Origin: Clostridia bacterium
GTDB lineage: Bacteria; Bacillota_A; Clostridia; Christensenellales; Aristaeellaceae
DNA: 6,251 nucleotides
Assembly (NCBI GenBank): GCA_017648805.1
Contig: JAGCIC010000202.1
Location: 1 to 6,251 of the forward strand
Direction: 5' to 3'
The notes under the pieces are model-generated. The model was not told where the DNA came from. It was given only the letters and a program-made list of their open reading frames with translations, and did not search any database. Made by a program: the position numbers and the translations under genes. The stretch's first letter is position 1; every line of letters begins with the position of its first letter. Positions 1-5,787 of the stretch are shown piece by piece.

Positions 1-1
1 C

Positions 2-2341
2 ATCTACCGCGACATCACCATCCTGCGCGAGTTCGAGAGCATGCTCACCTCCATCAAGACCCAGAAGGTGTACAACGGCGTGGAGACCACCTATCCCGGC
101 CCCGCCCACCTGTCCGTGGGCCAGGAGGCCGCATGCGTGGGCCAGGCTTATCTGATGACCCCCAATGATTATCAGTTCGGTTCCCACAGGAGCCATTCCG
201 AGATACTGGCCAAGGCGCTGTCCTCCATCCAGAAGCTGTCCGACGAGGAACTGCTCAAGATAATGGAAAGCTTCCTGGGCGGCGCGACTCTGAGGGCCGT
301 TGAGAAGATGGGCAAGACCGACAGCGTCAAGGAGCTGGCCATCCGCTTCATCCTTTACGGCACACTTTCCGAGATCTTCGCCCGCAAGACCGGCTTCCAC
401 ATGGGTCTGGGCGGCAGCATGCACGCCTTCTTCCTGCCCTTCGGCGTGTATCCCAACAATGCCATCGTGGGCGGCAGCGCTCCCATCGCCACCGGCGCGG
501 CGCTGTACAAGAAGTGCAACGACAAAAAGGGCTTCGTGGTCTGCAACATCGGCGACGGCTCCCTGGGCTGCGGCCCCGTGCTGGAAGCGCTGAACTTCGC
601 CTGCATGGACCAGTTCCACACCCTGTGGGGCGACGACGGCCGTGACGTGAGCGGCCTGCCCATCCTGTTCAACATCTTCAACAACGGCTACGGCATGGGC
701 GGCCAGACCAAGGGCGAGACCATGGCCTACGACATGCTGGCCAGGCTGGGCGCGGGCTTCACTCCCAACCAGATGCATTCCGAGCGCGTGGACGGCTTCA
801 ATCCCCTTGCGGTCATCGACGCCATGCGCAGGAAGCTGGAGATCCTCAAGAGCGGCGACGGCCCCGTGCTGCTGGATACCCTTACTTACCGCTTCTGCGG
901 CCACAGCGTGTCCGACCAGAACGCCTACCGCGAGAAGGACGAGATCAACGACTGGATGGCCGTGGATCCCATCATCACCTACCGCCAGAACCTGGTGGAA
1001 GCCGGCGTCGCCAAGGACGACAAGTTCGAGGAGATCCTGGCCGAGACCAAGGAGCGCATGACCAACATCTGCCGTCACGCCGCGGACAAGGAGTTCAGCC
1101 CCTACGCCGACATGACCGCCGATCCCATGGTGGTGGAGCGCCTGATGTTCTCCAACGAAAAGGTCAACAGCTTCGGCGATCAGGAAAGCCGCGTGCTGGC
1201 TCCCAAGGAGGAGTGCCCCCGCGTGCAGCAGATCGCGGGCAAGAGCCGTTCCGCCTTCGACGAGACCGGCAAGCCCGTGAGCAAGATGAAGACATTCAAC
1301 ATCAGGGACGCCATCTTCGAGCCCCTGATCGACAAGTTCTACGAGGATTCCACCCTGGTTGCCTACGGCGAGGACGTAAGGGACTGGGGCGGTGCGTTCG
1401 CCGTGTACCGCGGACTGCCTGACGTGCTCCCGCACTCCCGCCTGTTCAACGCCCCCATCAGCGAAGCCTGCATAGTGGGCAGCGCGGTGGGTTACGCCAT
1501 GTGCGGAGGCAGAGCGGTGGTAGAGCTCATGTACGCGGACTTTATCGGCCGCGCGGGCGACGAGATATTCAACCAGATGTCCAAGTGGCAGGCCATGAGC
1601 GCCGGCATCCTCAAGATGCCCGTGATCCTGCGCGTGTCCGTGGGCAGCAAGTACGGCGCCCAGCACTCTCAGGACTGGACCAGCCTGTGCGCCCACATCC
1701 CCGGACTTAAAGTCTGCTTCCCCGCCACTCCCTGGGAGGCCAAGGGCTTGATGCAGACCGCTCTGGACGGCACGGACCCCGTGGTGTTCTTTGAGAGCCA
1801 AAGGATCTACGACATGGGCGAAATGTTCCACGAGGGCGGCGTGCCCAAGGAGAAGTACTCCATCGAGATCGGCGACGTGAACGTGATCCAGGAAGGCAAG
1901 GACGTGACCGTCCTGACCGTGGGCGCGGCGCTGTACAGGGCCATGGACGCGGCCAAGGAACTGAAGGAAAAGTACGGCATGGAGGCCGAGGTCATCAACC
2001 TGCACTCCCTGGTGCCGATGAACTACGAGCGCATCATCGAGTCCGTGAAAAAGACCGGACGCGTGGTGCTGGTGTCCGACGCGTGCCAGAGGGGCAGCTT
2101 CTTAAACGACGTTGCGGCCAACATCACCGAGCTGGCGTTCGACTATCTGGACGCGCCCTGCGTGGTGGTAGGCGCCCGCAACTGGATCACCCCGCCCTTC
2201 GAGTTCGACGGCTACTTCTTCCCGCAGCCCAAGTGGATCATCGACGCGATCCACACCCGCATCGTGCCCCTGCCGGGGTACGTGAACGAGACCCAGCCCT
2301 CCGACGTGGAAATGATCCGCAGGGCAAAGGCCGGCGTTTAA
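2..2341 (+). CDS. Fused alpha-beta E1 component of a thiamine-diphosphate-dependent 2-oxo acid dehydrogenase (5' partial)
   Basis: E1 decarboxylates a 2-oxo acid on thiamine diphosphate and reductively acylates the lipoyl group of E2, in a cytoplasmic complex. The frame is open to the left edge and the residues before the first ATG (position 41) already match the E1-alpha N-terminus (IYRDITILREFE), so the true start lies upstream. Numbering from that ATG, the alpha domain covers about 1-370: HLSVGQEA at 23-30, GGSMH at 124-128, the ThDP motif GDG at 171-173 with NN at 214-215, and the active-site loop YRFCGHSVSD at 283-292 (His288). A linker follows, and the beta domain runs from about 416 to 766: Glu444 (GED), Glu475 (PISE, the expected ThDP N1' contact) and His542 (QHSQ). 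Alpha and beta are usually separate genes. The GHSxSD loop looks more pyruvate-dehydrogenase-like, but pyruvate, branched-chain 2-oxo acids and acetoin all remain possible. Two insertions in the alpha domain are unusual. The following lplA supports a lipoate-dependent complex. Confidence 0.9.
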   Translation: MYRDITILREFESMLTSIKTQKVYNGVETTYPGPAHLSVGQEAACVGQAYLMTPNDYQFGSHRSHSEILAKALSSIQKLSDEELLKIMESFLGGATLRAVEKMGKTDSVKELAIRFILYGTLSEIFARKTGFHMGLGGSMHAFFLPFGVYPNNAIVGGSAPIATGAALYKKCNDKKGFVVCNIGDGSLGCGPVLEALNFACMDQFHTLWGDDGRDVSGLPILFNIFNNGYGMGGQTKGETMAYDMLARLGAGFTPNQMHSERVDGFNPLAVIDAMRRKLEILKSGDGPVLLDTLTYRFCGHSVSDQNAYREKDEINDWMAVDPIITYRQNLVEAGVAKDDKFEEILAETKERMTNICRHAADKEFSPYADMTADPMVVERLMFSNEKVNSFGDQESRVLAPKEECPRVQQIAGKSRSAFDETGKPVSKMKTFNIRDAIFEPLIDKFYEDSTLVAYGEDVRDWGGAFAVYRGLPDVLPHSRLFNAPISEACIVGSAVGYAMCGGRAVVELMYADFIGRAGDEIFNQMSKWQAMSAGILKMPVILRVSVGSKYGAQHSQDWTSLCAHIPGLKVCFPATPWEAKGLMQTALDGTDPVVFFESQRIYDMGEMFHEGGVPKEKYSIEIGDVNVIQEGKDVTVLTVGAALYRAMDAAKELKEKYGMEAEVINLHSLVPMNYERIIESVKKTGRVVLVSDACQRGSFLNDVAANITELAFDYLDAPCVVVGARNWITPPFEFDGYFFPQPKWIIDAIHTRIVPLPGYVNETQPSDVEMIRRAKAGV
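2326..2330 (+). promoter_or_regulatory. Weak ribosome binding site for lplA
   Basis: AAAGG lies inside the last codons of E1, 11 bases before the GTG start of lplA. It is short and slightly far from the start, which fits low-level translation driven mainly by ribosomes finishing E1. Confidence 0.4.
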
Positions 2342-3307
2342 GTGTCACTGATCTATACAGCCCCGGGAACGGACGCGAGGGAGAATCTCGCCCTGGACGA
2401 GTTTTTCCTGAACGCTCTGCCCCCGGGGCAGATTTTACTCTTCTTCTACATAAACCGCCCGTCCGTGATCATAGGGCGCAACCAGAACCCGTACCTGGAG
2501 TGCGACATAAGCCGCCTGAAGAGGGACGGGGTCATACTGGCGCGCCGCGTGTCGGGGGGCGGCGCGGTGTATCACGACGAGGGCAACCTTAATTATTCCT
2601 TCCTGGCGCACGAGAGCGTGTACGACGAAGGCAGACAGACGCGCATAATACTTGGAGCGCTGAAGGCGCTGGGGCTGGAAGCCGAAGTCACAGGACGGAA
2701 CGACATCTGCCTGGACGGGCTCAAGATCTCCGGCAACGCCTTCGCAAAAAGAGGCTTAAACCATATGCGCCACGGCACGCTGCTGGTGGACGCGGACCTC
2801 AGCGTGTTCTCGAAATATCTCACGCCTTCACCCCTTAAGCTTGAGGCGAAGGGGATAAAGTCCGTGCGATCCCGCGTGGGCAATCTGAAAGAAAAAGCCC
2901 CCGACATAACTGTCGGGAGGCTGAAAGAGGCCATAATACGGGAGTTTGAGGCGGTGTACGGCAAAGCGGAAGACGTTTCGCTGCTCGCCGGGCACGAGGA
3001 CGAGATAGACAGCCTTTTCAGCAAGCATTTCTCGGAGGAGTGGCTCTACGGCCAGACGCCCGCCTACGACGCGCAGCTGGAGACCAGGCTCTCGTGGGGT
3101 CTTGCACGGCTGTGCTTCAAGGTAAAAGAGGGCAGAATAACAGACTTTGGTCTGTTTACGGACAGCCTGGATACCGAAGTAGCGGAGAGGATATACCCTC
3201 TGCTTATAAATAAGCCCTTTGGCAGGGACGCTGTCGTGTCTGCGCTTGCCGAAGGCGACGAAAACGCCCGGGAACTGGCCCGGGCGCTGAGCGAAATGGC
3301 GTTTTAG
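2342..3307 (+). CDS. lplA: Lipoate-protein ligase A (two-domain, ATP-dependent)
   Basis: It activates free lipoate with ATP to lipoyl-AMP and transfers it to a lysine of lipoyl domains such as those of E2 or GcvH, in the cytoplasm. Visible motifs are NLALDEF (15-21), IGRNQNP (44-50), the substrate loop RRVSGGGAVYHD (68-79), Lys128 in GLKISGNA (the expected lipoyl-AMP-binding lysine), HGTLLVD (144-150) and KGIKSVRSRVGNL (170-182). The C-terminal accessory domain is present, with EEWLYGQTP at 232-240, and 321 residues is normal for the two-domain form. The GTG start directly follows the E1 stop codon; a weak AAAGG lies 11 bases upstream, so translation is probably coupled to E1. No better ATG is nearby, and the N-terminus aligns with family members at this start. 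ATA is the main isoleucine codon here, unlike in E1. The neighbouring E1 suggests its main target is that complex's E2. Octanoyltransferases of the LipM type share this fold, but the GLK motif plus the accessory domain favour LplA. Confidence 0.93.
   Translation: MSLIYTAPGTDARENLALDEFFLNALPPGQILLFFYINRPSVIIGRNQNPYLECDISRLKRDGVILARRVSGGGAVYHDEGNLNYSFLAHESVYDEGRQTRIILGALKALGLEAEVTGRNDICLDGLKISGNAFAKRGLNHMRHGTLLVDADLSVFSKYLTPSPLKLEAKGIKSVRSRVGNLKEKAPDITVGRLKEAIIREFEAVYGKAEDVSLLAGHEDEIDSLFSKHFSEEWLYGQTPAYDAQLETRLSWGLARLCFKVKEGRITDFGLFTDSLDTEVAERIYPLLINKPFGRDAVVSALAEGDENARELARALSEMAF
2416..2436 (+). other. Near-perfect palindrome followed by TTTT inside the start of lplA
   Basis: TCTGCCCC (2416-2423), one C, then its exact reverse complement GGGGCAGA (2425-2432), directly followed by TTTT (2433-2436). 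As RNA it could form a stem of about 6 base pairs with a 5-base loop and a short U run, so it resembles a weak intrinsic terminator or attenuator 75 bases into lplA. It also encodes an ordinary LPPGQILL segment, so it may be a coincidence of GC-rich codons. Confidence 0.3.
3261..3286 (-). terminator. Rho-independent terminator of the - strand operon, inside the 3' end of lplA
   Basis: Read on the - strand, CGCCCGGG, loop CCAGTT, then CCCGGGCG form a perfect 8-base-pair GC stem, immediately followed by TTTT (complement of 3261-3264). It starts 27 bases after the stop codon of the metallo-hydrolase gene. On the + strand the same hairpin has no T run directly after it; the nearest is GTTTTAG, about 15 bases on. 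The signal therefore points mainly to the - strand operon. The U run is short, so termination may be partial. Confidence 0.6.
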
Positions 3308-3313
3308 AGCGGC

Positions 3314-3937
3314 TTATTCAGCCTGAAAATCGAACACTGCGTACGGGGGAAGCGAGGAAATATCTACTTCTCCCTTTATCATTTTGGCGCTTGTGTCAGC
3401 GATGAATTCCTCGGCGCCGGAGATGGGGAAGCGGCACAGCGCGTTGCTGAAGTGCATGGCCACGGCGCTGCGGGGCCGGGCAAGCTCGATTATCTCCAGC
3501 GCGGTCTTAGTGTCTATGGTGTAGAAGCCGCCGATGGGTATCAGAAGCGCGTCGGCGCCTTTGATGAATTCGAGCTGCGCCGCGTCGGGCATGTGGCCCA
3601 GGTCGCCCAGGTGCACGGCGGTCTGACCGTCCGCCTGTATCTTTACGATAAGGTTGCTGCCGCGCTTGGCGCCTTTGCAGTCGTCGTGGAAACAGGGGAC
3701 GGCGGTTATCCTCACGCTGCCGCAGCTGTATTCGCCGGCACTGTCCACCGTGAGCTTCGCACCGCCAACGGCTTGGGTAAAGCAGTGGTCGTGATGCCCG
3801 TGGCTCACGGTCAGTATATCCGCCGTCTCATTCAGTTCCCCGTAGCCCACGCTGGGGTCGAAGGGGTCGGTGATAAGGGTCTCCCCGCCAGAGCAGGTGA
3901 GCTTAAAGCAGGCGTGTCCCAGCCATTTGATCTTCAT
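3314..3937 (-). CDS. UlaG-like metallo-beta-lactamase-fold hydrolase
   Basis: This is a probable cytoplasmic metal-dependent hydrolase of the Lactamase_B_3 / UlaG-like group; its substrate cannot be told from sequence. The 207-residue product opens with MKIKWLGHACF, the hallmark N-terminus of the group. Candidate metal ligands are His46, His48, Asp50 and His51 (SHGHHDH), His84 (PCFHDD), Asp112 (HLGDLGH) and His162 (AMHFS), so the centre looks complete. There is no signal peptide or membrane segment. The frame opens at 3985, but the start is placed at 3937 because GGAGG lies 6 bases before it and homology begins there. It overlaps the end of the preceding 128-residue ORF by 35 bases and is the last gene of the operon, ending 6 bases from the convergent lplA. 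Related proteins include the ascorbate-6-phosphate lactonase UlaG and uncharacterised UPF0173 proteins. No ascorbate pathway genes are nearby, so that role is not supported. Confidence 0.88.
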   Translation of the reverse strand: MKIKWLGHACFKLTCSGGETLITDPFDPSVGYGELNETADILTVSHGHHDHCFTQAVGGAKLTVDSAGEYSCGSVRITAVPCFHDDCKGAKRGSNLIVKIQADGQTAVHLGDLGHMPDAAQLEFIKGADALLIPIGGFYTIDTKTALEIIELARPRSAVAMHFSNALCRFPISGAEEFIADTSAKMIKGEVDISSLPPYAVFDFQAE

Positions 3938-4289
3938 GCGCGGCCTCCATATGATGCAGTAATTGTTCCAAATACGCGCTTTCATCCGTTCTGCCCAGCC
4001 TGAGCGCCAGCGCGAGGCGCTGCCTGAGCCGCTTATCCGTAAGTTCCGGTGTCTTGTATATCTCGAGCAGATCGCTTTTCAGCGTTTCCGGCGCGTCGGC
4101 AAAACGTGGAGTTATGCGGGCGAGCCCGTCACGGATCTCGACCGTGAACTCAGTTTTTTCAAGGGTGAACCCGGGGCAGCGCAGCGGCCAGTCGCTCACG
4201 AACAGCGATTTTCCCCTGTCAAGCCTTACGAACGCTTCCCGGGGCACCAGCCGCCTTAACAGGTCAGACAATTCCTTCAGCGTATACAT
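3903..4289 (-). CDS. Hypothetical protein, 128 residues, family not recognised
   Basis: I do not recognise this protein. It is soluble-looking, with no signal peptide, membrane segment or cysteine cluster (one Cys, at 38). Residues 4-14 look helical. Residues 26-62 look like beta strands (KSLFVSDWP, EFTVEI, LARITPRF) and include Trp34. Residues 66-114 are charged and probably helical, with repeated Leu and Arg/Lys. It is probably real: it sits between nnr and the hydrolase on the same strand, overlaps both (26 and 35 bases), and its codons resemble the neighbours'. The chosen ATG at 4289 has no clear Shine-Dalgarno and would rely on coupling to nnr termination. A GTG at 4247 preceded by AAGG is an alternative that would remove the nnr overlap but lose 14 residues. 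Its position suggests a role with Nnr or the hydrolase, but no function can be assigned. Confidence 0.68.
   Translation of the reverse strand: MYTLKELSDLLRRLVPREAFVRLDRGKSLFVSDWPLRCPGFTLEKTEFTVEIRDGLARITPRFADAPETLKSDLLEIYKTPELTDKRLRQRLALALRLGRTDESAYLEQLLHHMEAAHEDQMAGTRLL
3944..3948 (-). promoter_or_regulatory. Ribosome binding site deciding the start of the metallo-hydrolase gene
   Basis: GGAGG on the - strand, 6 bases upstream of the ATG at 3937. It lies inside the coding sequence of the upstream 128-residue ORF and favours this ATG over the first ATG of the open frame at 3985. Confidence 0.8.
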
Positions 4290-5766
4290 GTTTGAATGCG
4301 TTGGGAAGCCGGGCGATGATGTCCGTGGGGATCATGGAAGTGTCGCCCAGTTCCTCCGAGGCGAGCCTGCCCGCCGCGGCGTGGATATGGGCGCCCGCCC
4401 ACAGCGCGGTCTCGGGATCGAGCCCCTGAGCCAGCAGCGCGCCGACTATGCCGGTCAGCACGTCGCCGCTGCCGCCTTTGGCCATTCCCGAAGCGCCGCC
4501 GGACACGATATGCAGACCCTTGCCTTTTATGACGCTGCCTGCGCCCTTTACGAGCGCGGCGCAGCCGAGTCTGTGTATTATTTCGGCGTACTCCGTTTGT
4601 GAAAGTCCCGTCTGCCCGGCCAGCCGTCCCGCTTCGCCGGGATGGGGAGTGACGGCGTGGCGTTCGCGCAGCATAGCCTTAAGTTCGTTGTCGGCGGAAA
4701 TGATGTTCAGCGCGTCCGCGTCGAGTACACCCTTAAGGCCGCTTTCCAGCAGCAAGCGCAGACACTGTTTGGAGGCGCCGCGCCCAAGCCCCGGACCCGC
4801 GGCAAACGCGGTCTTGCCGGTCAGCGCGCCCGAAAGCTTTTCACAGGCGGAATCGCTTATCATCCCGTCGGTCTCGGGCAGAGGCAGGCACATGGCGGTG
4901 GGGGCGAGGGTCTGAACTATATTAAGGCAGGACTCCGCGCAGGCTACGGTCACCAGACCCGCGCCGCTTCCGGACGCGCTCATGGCGCACATGGATGCCG
5001 CGCCCGCCATGCCTTTTGAGCCCGCGAATATCAGCAGATGCCCGAAATCGTTTTTGTGCGCAGCGGGCAGGCGGCGGGGCAGAGCGGCCTTTACGTCGCT
5101 GTCCTCCGTAAGAAGCGCGCAGTCGGCAGGGGCGTATATGTCCGGGATGCCTATGTCTGCGACTTCCAGCTGCCCGCACACGTCCCTGCCTCTGCCAAGC
5201 AGCTGGCCCGCCTTGCGGAACTGGAAGGTCAGGGTCACGTCCGCGCGGGGACAGTCGGGGTAATAGTCGCCCGTGTCCGCGTTCAGGGCGGAGGGGATGT
5301 CGCAGCACAGCACGCGGCTGCCCTTTTCTCTGTCCGCATTCATGCGGCGGAAGACGTTCAGCGCGTTTTCGTCCGGAGCTCGGTTAAGGCCGATGCCGAA
5401 CACGCAGTCCACCCACAGCCCGGGGCGGGGCAGGCTGTCCAGCGCGGAAATGCCGCACACGGAAAACACGGCGCTTTTCGCCAGGTCATGATTCTTTAAA
5501 CAGTCGGCGGAAGACGGGGGATACACGCTCAGCGCCACCGCGCGGACGCCCATATGGCTCAAAAACCTCGCGGCCGCATAGCCGTCTCCGCCGTTGCCGC
5601 CGCTGCCGCAGGCGAACACGGCTGTCTCGCCGGGCTGCAGGAGCTTCAGCGCCTGCTGAGCCAGGGCGTGACCCGCTTTTTCCATAAGCGAGTATGAGGA
5701 CACGCCCGTGTCGAACAGCGCCTTCTCCGCCCGGCGCATCTGGCTTGCGGTAAGTACGGGACGCAT
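4264..5766 (-). CDS. nnr: Bifunctional NAD(P)H-hydrate epimerase / ADP-dependent (S)-NAD(P)H-hydrate dehydratase
   Basis: This enzyme repairs hydrated NADH and NADPH (NADHX, NADPHX). The N-terminal domain interconverts the R and S epimers; the C-terminal ribokinase-like domain dehydrates the S form using ADP. The 500-residue length matches the full fusion (E. coli Nnr/YjeF is about 515). Epimerase domain, about 1-215: GSGGNGGDGYAAAR at 54-67, VDCVFGIG at 119-126, DIPSALNADTG at 156-166. Dehydratase domain, about 225-495: HKNDFGH at 237-243, AGPGLG at 323-328, LDADALN at 348-354, TPHPGEAGRL at 373-382, and GMAKGGSGDVLTGI at 427-440 with the expected catalytic Asp435. The usual GNNGGDG is GGNGGDG here, with the second Asn kept. 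The ATG at 5766 has GGGAGG 8 bases upstream. It follows the acetyltransferase gene by 21 bases and overlaps the next ORF by 26. Both domains appear intact. Confidence 0.95.
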   Translation of the reverse strand: MRPVLTASQMRRAEKALFDTGVSSYSLMEKAGHALAQQALKLLQPGETAVFACGSGGNGGDGYAAARFLSHMGVRAVALSVYPPSSADCLKNHDLAKSAVFSVCGISALDSLPRPGLWVDCVFGIGLNRAPDENALNVFRRMNADREKGSRVLCCDIPSALNADTGDYYPDCPRADVTLTFQFRKAGQLLGRGRDVCGQLEVADIGIPDIYAPADCALLTEDSDVKAALPRRLPAAHKNDFGHLLIFAGSKGMAGAASMCAMSASGSGAGLVTVACAESCLNIVQTLAPTAMCLPLPETDGMISDSACEKLSGALTGKTAFAAGPGLGRGASKQCLRLLLESGLKGVLDADALNIISADNELKAMLRERHAVTPHPGEAGRLAGQTGLSQTEYAEIIHRLGCAALVKGAGSVIKGKGLHIVSGGASGMAKGGSGDVLTGIVGALLAQGLDPETALWAGAHIHAAAGRLASEELGDTSMIPTDIIARLPNAFKHVYAEGIV

Positions 5767-5774
5767 GGCTTTAT

Positions 5775-5780
5775 CCTCCC
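5775..5780 (-). promoter_or_regulatory. Ribosome binding site of nnr
   Basis: GGGAGG on the - strand, 8 bases upstream of the nnr ATG at 5766. It lies within the 21-base gap after the acetyltransferase stop codon and supports both the start choice and independent initiation of nnr. Confidence 0.8.
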
Positions 5781-5787
5781 GGCAGTT

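Noticed and set aside
41..43. ATG at 41 as the start of the E1 gene
   Set aside because: The frame is open to the left edge and the preceding residues match the conserved E1-alpha N-terminus, so the gene begins outside the window.
1205..1213. AAGGAGGAG as an internal ribosome binding site for a separate beta subunit
   Set aside because: It encodes Lys-Glu-Glu in frame and lies more than 70 bases before Met416, too far to serve that codon.
2083..2592. Open frame of 169 codons spanning the E1-lplA junction
   Set aside because: It is a +1 frame shadow with an Arg-, Pro- and Gly-rich product; both real genes have strong homology over the same bases.
3139..3156. AACAGAC-TTTG-GTCTGTT hairpin in lplA
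   Set aside because: A 7-base-pair, AT-containing stem within conserved-domain codons, with only three T bases after it including the stem's last two. It is too weak to call a terminator.
3938..3985. Longer start at 3985 for the metallo-hydrolase gene
   Set aside because: The extra 16 residues do not resemble the family. The ATG at 3937 has GGAGG at ideal spacing and gives the typical MKIKWLGHACF start.
3452..4003. Open frame of 183 codons on the + strand opposite the hydrolase gene
   Set aside because: It lies antisense to a gene with a full set of metal-binding motifs, and its protein has no recognisable domain. Long antisense frames are expected in GC-rich coding DNA.
4054..5499. Several open frames of 93-182 codons on the + strand opposite nnr and the 128-residue ORF
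   Set aside because: They are antisense shadows of nnr, whose motifs are complete. Their products are low-complexity, rich in Ala, Arg, Pro and Ser, and no plausible upstream sites were noted.
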